DNA of 64,000 nt from JAQIBY01 sp964418565. GTDB taxonomy: Bacteria > Bacteroidota > Bacteroidia > Bacteroidales > ML635J-15. The notes under the pieces are model-generated. The model saw nothing but the letters and a program-made list of their open reading frames with translations, ran no database searches and was not told the origin of the DNA. Made by a program: the position numbers and the translations under genes. The stretch is from assembly GCA_964418565.1 (NCBI GenBank), contig CAYQMB010000001.1:1-64000 (forward strand), read 5' to 3'. This document shows, in pieces, positions 9,530 to 19,160 of this stretch (positions are counted from its first letter, which is position 1; each line of letters opens with the position of its first letter).

Positions 9530-10345
9530 ATGAAACAATCACTTGACATTTGCCTTAAAGCAGCTTTTGAAGCGGGAAAAGACATCATGCATATTTACCT
9601 GCATGAAGATTTTAATGTGGAAATGAAGTCGGATAATTCCCCCCTGACAAAAGCGGATAAAAAAGCCCATGAAACCATCATGGCTCACCTGAAAGATATT
9701 GACTACCCGGTACTCAGCGAAGAAGGCAAATCAATGGATTATAACCTGCGGAAAGATTACGAACGTTTCTGGCTTGTTGATCCGCTGGACGGAACCAAGG
9801 AATTCATCAGCCGCAATGGTGAATTCACGGTCAACATTGCCCTGATTGAACACGGAACACCGGTAGCCGGTGTAATATATGTCCCTGTAACGGGCGATTT
9901 ATACCTCGGCATTGTGGGTGAAGGCGCCTGGAAACAAAACCTTTCCGGCAAAGAATCTGCCCCTGATACAAATACAATCAAACAAAACAAGAATGCCATT
10001 CGCTGCACATCAAGGGTAGAAGACAAACTTGTTGTTGTTGGCAGCCGTTCGCACATGAACGACGAGACCCGTGACTTCATCAGCAAGCTTGAAAGCACTT
10101 ACGGCAAAGCTGACATAATGAGCCGCGGCTCTTCTCTTAAGCTGTGCATGGTTGCCGAAGGCAAGGCTCACGTGTATCCGCGCTTTGCACCCACTATGGA
10201 ATGGGACACCGGAGCAGGACATGCCATTGCAAAAGCAGCCGGTGCTGAAGTTCTTGATGCCACAAAACGCACTGAGCTTAATTACAACAAAGCGGATTTG
10301 CTCAACCCCTGGTTCATTGTCAAACCAAAGGGATCAGAATTTTAA
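9530..10345 (+). CDS. cysQ: 3'(2'),5'-bisphosphate nucleotidase CysQ
   Basis: 271 residues of the inositol monophosphatase superfamily. It removes the 3'-phosphate from PAP, the by-product of PAPS use, and can also act on PAPS. Visible metal-site motifs are DPLDGT at residues 84-89, preceded by SEEGK, and EWDTGAGHAIAKAAG near the C terminus. The sequence GTKEFISRNGEFTVNIALI is characteristic of CysQ rather than inositol phosphatases. It sits second in the sulfate activation operon, two bases after the permease stop and 48 bases before cysC. Confidence 0.93.
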   Translation: MKQSLDICLKAAFEAGKDIMHIYLHEDFNVEMKSDNSPLTKADKKAHETIMAHLKDIDYPVLSEEGKSMDYNLRKDYERFWLVDPLDGTKEFISRNGEFTVNIALIEHGTPVAGVIYVPVTGDLYLGIVGEGAWKQNLSGKESAPDTNTIKQNKNAIRCTSRVEDKLVVVGSRSHMNDETRDFISKLESTYGKADIMSRGSSLKLCMVAEGKAHVYPRFAPTMEWDTGAGHAIAKAAGAEVLDATKRTELNYNKADLLNPWFIVKPKGSEF

Positions 10346-10393
10346 TAATTAAGGGATTTTGCTTTATTTTACAGGCTAATTTAAGACAGATTT

Positions 10394-11002
10394 ATGGGCA
10401 AAGCAGAAAACATCCATCCCGTATTTGAGCAGATACTGAAACGGGAAGATAAAGAAAGATTACTAAGGCAACACTCCAAAGTCATTTGGTGTACAGGCTT
10501 ATCCGGTGCCGGTAAAACCACCCTGGCTAAAAACCTTGAAAAAGCGCTGCACAACAAAGGCCACTTAACTCAGGTGCTCGATGGTGACAACATCCGCTCA
10601 GGCATCAACAACAATCTCGGATTTACCGAAGCCGACCGCCGTGAAAATATCCGCAGAATTGCTGAAGTTTCAAAATTGCTGATTGAAAGCGGGGTAATCA
10701 CCATTAACAGTTTCATATCCCCCACACGGGAAATCCGCGAAATGGCCATGGACATCATTGGCAAAGACAATTTTATTGAAATTTATGTTGAGGCACCTCT
10801 GGAAGTTTGTGAAGCACGCGATGTCAAAGGATTATACAAAAAAGCCCGTGAAGGTAAAATTAAAAATTTTACAGGCATAGACTCTCCTTTTGAAGCACCT
10901 GATCATCCTGATGCTGTTATCAACACACACACATACAAGGTTGAAGAATGCCTGGCACAGGCCATAGACGTTGTTGTTCCCAGAATCACATACAATCCGT
11001 AA
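10394..11002 (+). CDS. cysC: Adenylyl-sulfate kinase CysC
   Basis: 202 residues. It phosphorylates APS at the 3' position to PAPS, using ATP, in the cytoplasm. The Walker A loop GLSGAGKTT (35-43) and the substrate motif DGDNIR (63-68) are intact, followed by FTEADRRENIRRIAEV and the FISPTREIRE segment. All residues expected for an active kinase are present, in contrast to the kinase-like domain fused to CysN in the same operon. It is followed 16 bases later by cysD. Confidence 0.95.
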   Translation: MGKAENIHPVFEQILKREDKERLLRQHSKVIWCTGLSGAGKTTLAKNLEKALHNKGHLTQVLDGDNIRSGINNNLGFTEADRRENIRRIAEVSKLLIESGVITINSFISPTREIREMAMDIIGKDNFIEIYVEAPLEVCEARDVKGLYKKAREGKIKNFTGIDSPFEAPDHPDAVINTHTYKVEECLAQAIDVVVPRITYNP

Positions 11003-11018
11003 AGAAACACATTAGCAT

Positions 11019-11927
11019 ATGAACAATTATTCACTAACGCATTTACGTCAGCTTGAGGCAGAATCCATTCACATCATTCGTGAAGTAGCTGCCGAGTTTG
11101 AAAATCCGGTGATGCTGTACTCCATCGGTAAAGACTCCAGTGTAATGGCCAGGCTGGCCGAGAAAGCATTTGCCCCGGGAAAGGTTCCCTTTCCTCTGAT
11201 GCACATCGACTCAAAATGGAAGTTCCGGGAAATGATAGAATTCAGGAACAATTATGTCAAAGAAAAAAACTGGGACCTTATCGTTCATTACAACAAGGAA
11301 GGATTTGAATCCGGTGTCGGGCCGTTTACCCATGGATCAAAAGTCCATACCGACATTATGAAAACCCAGGCATTGCTCGCCGGATTAAACAAATACAAGT
11401 TCGACGCCGCTTTTGGTGGTGCACGACGGGATGAAGAAAAATCCAGAGCCAAAGAGCGCATCTTTTCTTTCCGGGATGAATTCCATCAGTGGGACCCGAA
11501 AAACCAGCGCCCTGAGCTTTGGAACATTTATAACACCAAAATTCAAAAAGGTGAATCGATTCGGGTTTTTCCGCTCTCAAACTGGACAGAACTGGACATC
11601 TGGCAGTATATAAGGCTTGAGGAAATACCCATCGTTCCTCTGTATTTTGCAAAAGAACGCCCTGTTGTGGAATACAATGGTGCCCTGGTACTCGTGGATG
11701 ATGACAGAATGCCCAAAGAATTGGCCGACACTGCTAAAATGCGAAAAGTACGGTTCAGAACACTTGGCTGTTACCCGCTAACCGGCGCTGTTGAATCCGA
11801 AGCCGATACCGTAGAAAAAATTGTGGAGGAAATGATGACAACCACCCAGTCGGAACGTACCACACGTGTGATTGACTTTGATCAGGATGCCTCCATGGAG
11901 CAGAAAAAACGTGAAGGTTATTTTTAA
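11019..11927 (+). CDS. cysD: Sulfate adenylyltransferase subunit 2 CysD
   Basis: 302 residues, the catalytic subunit of the CysDN ATP sulfurylase that makes APS from ATP and sulfate. It belongs to the PP-loop ATP pyrophosphatases: the motif YSIGKDSSVMARLAEKAF lies at about residues 34-51. GGARRDEEKSRAKERIFSFR and the C-terminal RTLGCYPLTGAVES are CysD signatures. The length equals the family norm. It is followed 23 bases later by cysN, its GTPase partner. Confidence 0.96.
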   Translation: MNNYSLTHLRQLEAESIHIIREVAAEFENPVMLYSIGKDSSVMARLAEKAFAPGKVPFPLMHIDSKWKFREMIEFRNNYVKEKNWDLIVHYNKEGFESGVGPFTHGSKVHTDIMKTQALLAGLNKYKFDAAFGGARRDEEKSRAKERIFSFRDEFHQWDPKNQRPELWNIYNTKIQKGESIRVFPLSNWTELDIWQYIRLEEIPIVPLYFAKERPVVEYNGALVLVDDDRMPKELADTAKMRKVRFRTLGCYPLTGAVESEADTVEKIVEEMMTTTQSERTTRVIDFDQDASMEQKKREGYF

Positions 11928-11950
11928 ATTACATTTCAAAAGCTAAGATT

Positions 11951-13861
11951 ATGCAAAACGATATAAAAGCCTTTCTAGACCAGGATGAAAAGAAAGATCT
12001 GCTGAGAATTTTGACCGCAGGATCTGTGGATGACGGAAAATCCACCCTCATCGGACGTCTGCTTTTTGACAGCAAACGGCTTTACGAAGACCAGCTGGCC
12101 GCACTTGAACGGGATTCTAAACGTATGGGACATGCCGGTGAAGATATTGACTATGCCCTCCTGCTGGATGGCTTGAAAGCCGAACGCGAACAGGGCATTA
12201 CCATCGACGTAGCCTACCGCTATTTCTCCACCAACAAACGGAAATTTATCATCGCGGATACACCCGGACATGAGCAATATACAAGAAACATGGTAACCGG
12301 TGCTTCAACCGCCAACCTTGCCATTTTGCTTGTGGATGCCCGCAATGGTGTTATCACACAGACAAAACGGCACACATTCCTTGTCAACCTTTTGGGTATC
12401 AAGCATGTGGTTGTAGCCATCAACAAGATGGACCTTGAGGATTACAGCGAGAAACGGTACAACGAAATCGTAGAGGAGTACAAATCCTTTATCACCGGCC
12501 TGAACATTCCGGATGTGAATTTCATCCCGATCTCAGCATTAAAAGGTGATAACGTAGTAGAGGTATCCGATCGCATGCCCTGGTATCACGGTAAATCCAT
12601 GCTGGAATTTCTGGAAAATGTCCATGTCAGCAGTGACCGGAATTTTGATGACTTCCGGTTTCCCATACAATACGTTAATAAACCAAGCATCGATTTTCGC
12701 GGCTTTACATCAACGGTAGGCTCCGGTGTTGTTAAGCAAGGCGATACAGTACGCTCCTTACCATCACGGAAAGAATCACGTGTAAAGGAAATCATTGGTC
12801 CCAACGGGAAACAGGAAAAGGCATTCCCGCCTCAATCAATTACCATTACCCTTGAAGATGAGATTGATGTATCACGCGGCGATATGCTTGTTCACAATGA
12901 CAATATGCCCCGTGTGGAGCGGCATTTTGAAGCCATGCTGGTCTGGATGGACGAAAGTAAAATGAACATGCAGACGCAATTTTACATCAAGCATGCTTAC
13001 AATACCACCAAAGCCCGTGTTGATAAAATACAGCACAAGATCAACGTCAACACACTTGAAAAGGAAGATAGCAACCCCTTCATGCTGAATGAGATTGGCC
13101 GTGTTGTGATGACAACGGTAAAGCCACTGCTATTTGACCCTTACAAGAAAAACAAGGAAACCGGTTCCTTTGTATTGATCGATCCGGTAACCCATAACAC
13201 ATCAGCCGTTGGTATGATTCTTGACAAGCTGGAAGACAAGGATCTGCCCTCCCGCATCACCGATCAGGATTATGAAAAAATCAATCGTGGTCAGGCGCTG
13301 ATCAGCAAAAATGACCGTGCTGAACGCCTGAATCAGAATCCGGCCACCTTATGGATTACAGGCTTGCACGGTTCCGGTAAAAATGCACTTGCCTATACGC
13401 TGGAGCGCAGGTTATTTGACCTTGGGGCAACCGTTGTTTTAATGGATGGTTCAACTGTGCGCTCGGGTCTGTCAAACGAGCTGGATCATTCACCTGCCGA
13501 CAGAGCAGAACACTTACGGCGCGTTGCTCATGTTGCCAAAATACTGAACGATCAGGGTATTATTGTCATCTGCTCATTCATCTCACCCTACGCCTCTATC
13601 AGGCAACAAGTGGGTGATATCATCGGAAAAGACCGGTTCCACATTGTTCATATGGATGCTGAGCTTGATTTCTGTCGCAAAAACAAGCCAGAGAAATACA
13701 AGCTTGCAGATGAAGGTAAATTAAAATTCATGCCAGGTCTTGATGAGCGCTATGAGAAACCGGAAGATCCGGCACTAACACTAAAGCCGGAAAACGAAGA
13801 CAAAAACCCCGAGACCATTCTGGATTACCTCAACGCCAAAAAGATATTTCCGCTTGGCTGA
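11951..13861 (+). CDS. cysN: Sulfate adenylyltransferase subunit 1 CysN, fused to a degenerate APS-kinase domain
   Basis: 636 residues. The N-terminal part (about 1-445) is an EF-Tu-like GTPase that drives APS synthesis with CysD: P-loop GSVDDGKST (24-32), EREQGITID, DTPGHEQY and NKMDLEDY are intact. The C-terminal ~175 residues align with APS kinase as in CysNC fusions, but key positions are changed. The Walker A reads GLHGSGKN (471-478) with Asn in place of Ser/Thr, and the substrate motif reads DGSTVR (499-504) where active enzymes have DGDNxR. An intact stand-alone cysC lies 950 bp upstream, so the fused domain is probably not catalytic and may be regulatory or structural. Last gene of the operon, before a strong terminator. 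Confidence 0.93.
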   Translation: MQNDIKAFLDQDEKKDLLRILTAGSVDDGKSTLIGRLLFDSKRLYEDQLAALERDSKRMGHAGEDIDYALLLDGLKAEREQGITIDVAYRYFSTNKRKFIIADTPGHEQYTRNMVTGASTANLAILLVDARNGVITQTKRHTFLVNLLGIKHVVVAINKMDLEDYSEKRYNEIVEEYKSFITGLNIPDVNFIPISALKGDNVVEVSDRMPWYHGKSMLEFLENVHVSSDRNFDDFRFPIQYVNKPSIDFRGFTSTVGSGVVKQGDTVRSLPSRKESRVKEIIGPNGKQEKAFPPQSITITLEDEIDVSRGDMLVHNDNMPRVERHFEAMLVWMDESKMNMQTQFYIKHAYNTTKARVDKIQHKINVNTLEKEDSNPFMLNEIGRVVMTTVKPLLFDPYKKNKETGSFVLIDPVTHNTSAVGMILDKLEDKDLPSRITDQDYEKINRGQALISKNDRAERLNQNPATLWITGLHGSGKNALAYTLERRLFDLGATVVLMDGSTVRSGLSNELDHSPADRAEHLRRVAHVAKILNDQGIIVICSFISPYASIRQQVGDIIGKDRFHIVHMDAELDFCRKNKPEKYKLADEGKLKFMPGLDERYEKPEDPALTLKPENEDKNPETILDYLNAKKIFPLG

Positions 13862-13887
13862 TTCTGAATAAGCACCCGGGAAACATC

Positions 13888-13927
13888 AAAAAAAAGCCTG
13901 CATCCATTGAGATACAGGCTTTTTTTT
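13888..13927. terminator. Bidirectional rho-independent terminator
   Basis: Hairpin with the G+C core GCCTG/CAGGC, a 14-base loop, and flanking A8 and T8 tracts. It serves the convergent cysN (+) and the unknown secreted-protein gene (-). Confidence 0.9.
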
Positions 13928-13941
13928 ATTTCATAATTGAA

Positions 13942-15501
13942 TTACTCGATATAGAATTTCGCAAACTGAACATTACCACGGCGCTCGGTATAAATGTACC
14001 AGGTGCCTTCGTGATCGGTAATCATATCCGGTTTAATGGCATGCTTTTTATGGTCATCATCAAACATATATGATCCATAAACCTTTCCATCAGAGAATAA
14101 TGTGCTGGTAATAGCACGGCCTCGTTTACGCGGATTTTTGATTGCTTTCAGATCACTGGGAATATAAAAATCGTTGGCCAGCAATTTGATATTTTTGCGA
14201 TGGTCGTTGTAATAAAATTTGATTTTTTCGCCGATAACGGATTTTGCAAAAGATGAGAATTCTCCGTAATCGTTATAGGATTCCTGTGATTTTGGAACAC
14301 GCTTAATCCATTCGAAATTGTTTTCACGATCGATTTTACCGGCCAGGATGTCGTTGTATTTGTAATAATAATTGTATTCCACTTCTTTGGTTTGTGGATC
14401 CACAATGGAATCTTTCCAGACATTCATATGCTCTGAAATCATTACCGGATCACCAGTGCTCAGATAAACAATATCTCTGAGTTTGTAATTGTACATCTGG
14501 TCCCAGCGTTCTGTCAGGTGCAGAGCCCTGAAATCACGTTCTTCGTTACGCTCAAAGGTGTGGTATGTTGTTTTGCGATCAACCGGAGCCCATTCTTTGG
14601 TTTCCAGATCAAGGCGTTCATGATAGATTCCAGAATACTCAAATTTATTTTTCTTGGCCATAAAGCCCATGACATCAAGAAAATTATCTTTTTCATTAAC
14701 ACCAAAGACAGCATTTTGGGGAACGTATTTTTCAACCGTAACAGAATAATCTGTAATCTTGCTGAGTTCCACATTGTATATTAGCACAGAATACTCAAAA
14801 ACATCTGGTCCACGGCTTCTGCGGCGCTCTTCTTTTGGTTTAATTTTGGCAAGCATCACAATATCGCCGGTCATTACACGGTATTGTATAATCTCAAACT
14901 GACGATCTACCAGGGGAAGTTTTACGGTTTTGTTCAGCACTTCTTCCATGTCGGAATCGTAAATTTTCAGAAAAAACGGCTCTTCATTGTATTTCTGGAA
15001 TGGCCGGTAATAATAAACAAACATTTTTTCCTTATCCTCTGTAAGCTGCACATTGAAATCAACCACAATGTTTTGATTTGTCAGGCGACCGATGGGTTTG
15101 CTTTCACCAACGATTTTTCCGGTTTTGTTCACTTCCTGCATGTACAGGGTTTTCCGCTTCAGGGATTCGTTGGTAACTGTTGTAAACATAATCAGCTTAC
15201 CATCCAGGTAATACATTTCCAGAAACTCAGCCTGAATTCCGCTAACTGATGGAAATATAAGCCTGTTTTTACTTTCCGGAGTAAGGTTATCCCCATTCCA
15301 GTACTCAAGCCAGACATCGTTTTGATAATCCACGCGTAACACATAGAAGCCGGTATCGTCAGCGCCTATCATTTTCTGATAAGAATCGCCACTTTCAAGC
15401 TTGTACGTGCGATCGAGGCCAAAATCACCATCCACCGGCTGTGCGATACCAACCAGTGAAAATGCCATAAGTCCGATTAAAATTGCTGTTATTTTTTTCA
15501 T
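13942..15501 (-). CDS. Secreted protein of unknown function (519 aa)
   Basis: A clear Sec signal peptide (MKKITAILIGLMAFSLVGIAQ) is followed by about 500 residues rich in Tyr, Asp and Lys with many short predicted beta strands, for example YKLESGDSYQKMIG, YYLDGKLIMFTTV and KVYGSYMFDDD. The repeated strand-turn pattern suggests a beta-propeller-like or similar all-beta fold, but I see no enzyme motif, lipobox, sorting domain or membrane segment after the signal. It is probably periplasmic or outer-membrane associated. The gene is monocistronic: it converges on cysN across a shared terminator and has its own 94-bp upstream region next to rlmN. Confidence 0.75.
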   Translation of the reverse strand: MKKITAILIGLMAFSLVGIAQPVDGDFGLDRTYKLESGDSYQKMIGADDTGFYVLRVDYQNDVWLEYWNGDNLTPESKNRLIFPSVSGIQAEFLEMYYLDGKLIMFTTVTNESLKRKTLYMQEVNKTGKIVGESKPIGRLTNQNIVVDFNVQLTEDKEKMFVYYYRPFQKYNEEPFFLKIYDSDMEEVLNKTVKLPLVDRQFEIIQYRVMTGDIVMLAKIKPKEERRRSRGPDVFEYSVLIYNVELSKITDYSVTVEKYVPQNAVFGVNEKDNFLDVMGFMAKKNKFEYSGIYHERLDLETKEWAPVDRKTTYHTFERNEERDFRALHLTERWDQMYNYKLRDIVYLSTGDPVMISEHMNVWKDSIVDPQTKEVEYNYYYKYNDILAGKIDRENNFEWIKRVPKSQESYNDYGEFSSFAKSVIGEKIKFYYNDHRKNIKLLANDFYIPSDLKAIKNPRKRGRAITSTLFSDGKVYGSYMFDDDHKKHAIKPDMITDHEGTWYIYTERRGNVQFAKFYIE

Positions 15502-15595
15502 AATCTCAGTGGTTTATTTCCGGGTTCATTTTGTTAATCTGCTAAAATATCAAATATTTTCCAAATTGTGAACTTTCATACTCATATTGTATGCA

Positions 15596-16627
15596 TCAGA
15601 ATTTATTTGCCAACTGACCACAGGCTGCATCCACGTCACCACCACGGCTTCTGCGCAGGTTTACAACCAGGTTACGCTTTTCCAGAAAACGCATAAAAGC
15701 CTGCGTATTGTTTTCCTCTGATTTGCCATAACCGGTTCCTTCTACTGCATTGTATTCGATCAGATTGATCTTGCAGGGTGTGATTTTTGTGAATTCAGCC
15801 AGTTCTGCGGCATTTTTAAGTGAATCATTAACTCCTTTAAGCAACACATATTCATAACTGATGCGTTTTTTTGTTTTCTGATGATAGTATTGCAAAGATT
15901 CTGCCAAATCTTTAAGCTTGTATTTTGCAGCAATGGGTAAAATACGCATTCTCAGCTCATCATTGGCGGCATGCAGCGATACAGAAAGATGAACATCAGC
16001 ACCTGTATCAGCAAGTTTTTTTATCTCCGGCACCAAGCCAACGGTTGACAAGGTAATCCGCCTGTGACTCATTCCCATGCCATTGTCATCCATCACCCTG
16101 TTCATTGCCCGCATGGTATTGTAAAAATTATCCAGTGGCTCACCCATTCCCATCACAACAATATTGCTCAGACGCTTCCCAAATTGCTTTTCAGCCAAAT
16201 CGTTTAAATACCAGGCCTGAAGGTATATTTCACCGGCACTCAGATTGCGGCCAAAGCCCATTTGTCCGGTAGCGCAAAATTTGCATCCCATTTTGCATCC
16301 CACCTGAGTGGATATACAAGCGGTGAGGCGTTCTTTTGATGGTATCAAAACACCTTCAACATGCTTTCCGTCATCCAGCCCAAAAGCCATTTTATGTGTT
16401 CCATCTTTGCTCTTCAACGTATGAACCGTTTCCAGCCGATCCAGATAAAACGTCTGCTCCAGCTTATCACGCAGAGATTTTGATAAGTTGCTCATTTCTG
16501 AAATGTATGACACAGGGCGGCGCCACAACCAGTCTTCTATCTGATCAATCCTGAAAACAGGCTCGCCTTGTTCTTTAAGCCAGCCCTTTATTTCTGTTTT
16601 ATCTGTATTACGCAAGTCTTTTTTCAT
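15596..16627 (-). CDS. rlmN: Dual-specificity RNA methyltransferase RlmN
   Basis: 343-residue radical SAM enzyme that methylates C2 of adenosine 2503 in 23S rRNA and of A37 in some tRNAs. The iron-sulfur motif CKMGCKFC gives Cys 111, 115 and 118; the catalytic Cys near the C terminus is C336 in DVDAACGQLA. The segments GEPLDN and RRITLSTVG are typical. The start at 16627 has AAAAGG directly before the ATG, which is closer than usual for a Shine-Dalgarno site. Confidence 0.96.
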   Translation of the reverse strand: MKKDLRNTDKTEIKGWLKEQGEPVFRIDQIEDWLWRRPVSYISEMSNLSKSLRDKLEQTFYLDRLETVHTLKSKDGTHKMAFGLDDGKHVEGVLIPSKERLTACISTQVGCKMGCKFCATGQMGFGRNLSAGEIYLQAWYLNDLAEKQFGKRLSNIVVMGMGEPLDNFYNTMRAMNRVMDDNGMGMSHRRITLSTVGLVPEIKKLADTGADVHLSVSLHAANDELRMRILPIAAKYKLKDLAESLQYYHQKTKKRISYEYVLLKGVNDSLKNAAELAEFTKITPCKINLIEYNAVEGTGYGKSEENNTQAFMRFLEKRNLVVNLRRSRGGDVDAACGQLANKF

Positions 16628-16689
16628 CCTTTTAAATCTTTATTAAGCAATTTAATTGAAAATAAGCATTATTGTTTAAAATACAATTG

Positions 16690-16697
16690 TATTTTTG
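16690..16697 (+). promoter_or_regulatory. Putative promoter -7 element (TATTTTTG)
   Basis: Exact TAnnTTTG match, 49 bases before the S46 peptidase ATG. No TTG at the standard 19-20 base spacing. Confidence 0.5.
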
Positions 16698-16746
16698 AAC
16701 TTACGAAATACTGAAAATTTATTGGAAAATTAAAATAACACATTTT

Positions 16747-18936
16747 ATGAAACGTATATTTGGTTTATTTCTGATTATTAGTCTGGTGTTCTCAGGCTTC
16801 AAAGCCAGTGCTGATGAAGGCATGTGGCTACTTTCCATGATTGGTAAAAACATGGATGACATGGAAAAACAAGGCCTGAGACTCAGCGCCGAAGACATTT
16901 ACAGTGTAAACAATGCCAGCCTTAAGGATGCCATTGTGGGCTTGGGTAACGAAGGCGCGCCATTCAGCCATTTTTGTACTGGTGAGATTATTTCTGATCA
17001 GGGACTGATGCTTACAAATCACCACTGTGGCTATGGCATGATTCAGGAACACTCAACCGTTGAACACGACTATCTGCGGGATGGTTTCTGGGCAAAAACC
17101 AAAAAAGATGAGCTTACCAATGAAGGTATCACGGCATCCATCCTTGTCCGCATGGAAGATGTTACCGATAAAGTGCTGAATGATGTCACTGAGAAAATGA
17201 GTGAAACTGAACGCAATAAAGCCATCAGCAAGGTATCAGAAACACTGATTGAAGAGATAGAAGAAGAAAACGATTATTCAGCGCAGGTCATTGATATGTT
17301 TGACAATAATCAGTATTTCCTCTTTGTTTACATCATTTACAAAGACGTTCGTCTTGTTGGCGCTCCACCCGAAGATATGGGTAAATTTGGCGGTGATACC
17401 GACAACTGGAGCTGGCCACGCCACACCGCAGACTTTTCTATGTTCCGTATTTATACCGGCCCCGATGGAAAACCGGCAACATTCAGTGAGGATAACATCC
17501 CACTGAAACCCAAACACCACCTGCCCATTTCTCTGAAAGACAGAAAGGAAGGTGACTTTGCCATGGTCATGGGATTCCCCGGTGGCACCGATCGCTATAT
17601 GACCACCTATGGTCTTAAAGAAACCATGGATATTACCAATAAATGGCGCTACAAAATCCGCGATATCAAACTGGATATTATGCGTAAAGACATGGCTGCT
17701 GATCCCAAAGTAAAATTGCAATATGCTTCAAAATACGCGCAAAGCTCCAACTACTGGAAATACTCACATGAACAAAACATTGCTCTGAGAAAACTCAATA
17801 CCATGGGGCAAAAACAACGCATTGAGAATAAATACCAGGAATGGGCAGAGAGCATTCGTTCCAAGAAATACCGCAACGTGCTCGATACCATTGAGATCGT
17901 TTACGACAGGCGCAAAGAAAACGCTCTGGCTCAGCAATTTATGCTGGAAGCCCTCCTGATAGGCCCTGAACTCCCATTGTTTGCTTACAGAAGCTCCGGC
18001 CTATACAGACAACTCAGCAATGAAGATCTCTCAGAGGAAGACAAAGAGAAAGCTGTAGATAATTTCAAAGAAACTGCAAACGAGTTTTATAAAGATTTCA
18101 ATGCACCAACCGAACGCAAACTGATTGCTGCTTTGTTTTCTTATTATGCCGAAAATATTGATGCAAAATACTATCCTGACTATTTTGCAGAAATCAACGA
18201 GAAATACGATGGCAATTTTGAAGAGTACACAGAGGATATCTTTACGAAATCATTCTTCAACCCGAAAAGCATTTTTGCTGACAAAGAAAGCATGATGGCA
18301 TTCCTGGACGATCCCAAAGCCAAAACCATGGAAAAAGATCCGGTTTACAAAATGGGAGTTTCAATCATTGAGTCGTACCGTGCCATTTCAGGTGAAATAA
18401 ACCTTCAGTCAAAAAGCCTGGAGCGCGCACGCCGCCTGTTTCTTGAAGGCCTGATGAAAATCCGCGATGATTTTGAATTCTATCCCGATGCCAATTCTAC
18501 CATTCGCTTAACATATGGAACGGTTAAAGGCTACAGCCCACGCGATGCCGTTGTTTACGACCACTACACCACCCTTGATGGCGTTATGGCAAAAGCCGAT
18601 CCCAATGATATGGAATTTGACATTCCACAGCGGCTGCGTCACCTTTATAACAAAAAAGAATTTGGTCAGTACACCAACAAAAAAGGCGAATTGCCTGTAT
18701 GTTTCCTTACCGACAACGACATCACCGGTGGTAACTCCGGCTCACCTGTAATTGACGCAAAAGGTAACCTGATTGGCACTGCCTTTGACGGAAATACTGA
18801 AGCCATGAGTGGTGATATCGAATTTGAAGATGACCTGCAACGCTGTATCAACCTTGATATCCGCTATACCTTGTGGATCATTGATGTATTTGCCGAAGCC
18901 GATCACCTGGTGGAAGAAATGACAATTGTTAAATAA
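16747..18936 (+). CDS. S46-family dipeptidyl-peptidase (DPP7/DPP11 group)
   Basis: 729 residues with a signal peptide cleaved near FKASA; a periplasmic exopeptidase that removes dipeptides from oligopeptide N termini. The catalytic triad is readable: His in TNHHCGYG (92/93), Asp229 in RHTADFSMF, and Ser664 in GGNSGSPV. The residue 18 after the catalytic Ser is Gly (in AFDGN). From memory of P. gingivalis enzymes, Gly here marks DPP7 (hydrophobic P1) and Arg marks DPP11 (acidic P1), so DPP7-like specificity is inferred. Length fits the family (about 710-720). Own promoter and a strong terminator downstream: a single-gene unit. Confidence 0.93.
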   Translation: MKRIFGLFLIISLVFSGFKASADEGMWLLSMIGKNMDDMEKQGLRLSAEDIYSVNNASLKDAIVGLGNEGAPFSHFCTGEIISDQGLMLTNHHCGYGMIQEHSTVEHDYLRDGFWAKTKKDELTNEGITASILVRMEDVTDKVLNDVTEKMSETERNKAISKVSETLIEEIEEENDYSAQVIDMFDNNQYFLFVYIIYKDVRLVGAPPEDMGKFGGDTDNWSWPRHTADFSMFRIYTGPDGKPATFSEDNIPLKPKHHLPISLKDRKEGDFAMVMGFPGGTDRYMTTYGLKETMDITNKWRYKIRDIKLDIMRKDMAADPKVKLQYASKYAQSSNYWKYSHEQNIALRKLNTMGQKQRIENKYQEWAESIRSKKYRNVLDTIEIVYDRRKENALAQQFMLEALLIGPELPLFAYRSSGLYRQLSNEDLSEEDKEKAVDNFKETANEFYKDFNAPTERKLIAALFSYYAENIDAKYYPDYFAEINEKYDGNFEEYTEDIFTKSFFNPKSIFADKESMMAFLDDPKAKTMEKDPVYKMGVSIIESYRAISGEINLQSKSLERARRLFLEGLMKIRDDFEFYPDANSTIRLTYGTVKGYSPRDAVVYDHYTTLDGVMAKADPNDMEFDIPQRLRHLYNKKEFGQYTNKKGELPVCFLTDNDITGGNSGSPVIDAKGNLIGTAFDGNTEAMSGDIEFEDDLQRCINLDIRYTLWIIDVFAEADHLVEEMTIVK

Positions 18937-18966
18937 ATACGATAAAGTTAACCTCCCGGTTTGCAG

Positions 18967-19000
18967 GAAGCCGTTCCGTTTTGGAGCGGCTTCTTTTTTT
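18967..19000 (+). terminator. Rho-independent terminator after the S46 peptidase
   Basis: Stem GAAGCCG/CGGCTTC continued by a G-T pair and TCC/GGA around a GTTTT loop, followed by T7-8. Confidence 0.9.
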
Positions 19001-19160
19001 ACCCATTAACTGATTACCCCCTGAAATAAGCATTTCCATCATTTTGATGTTTGCAATTTGTCTGTTATGATTTTTTATGGGCGCCTTTTCCGATTTGTAA
19101 AAACAGATTTGGGTTTTTTCTTTCACCGCATTTCCGTATTTTCGCAAAAAATGATTTGTT

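Noticed and set aside
11951..13861. CysN C-terminal part as a normal, active APS kinase (CysNC)
   Set aside because: Walker A lacks Ser/Thr and the DGDN motif is DGST, so I describe it as degenerate.
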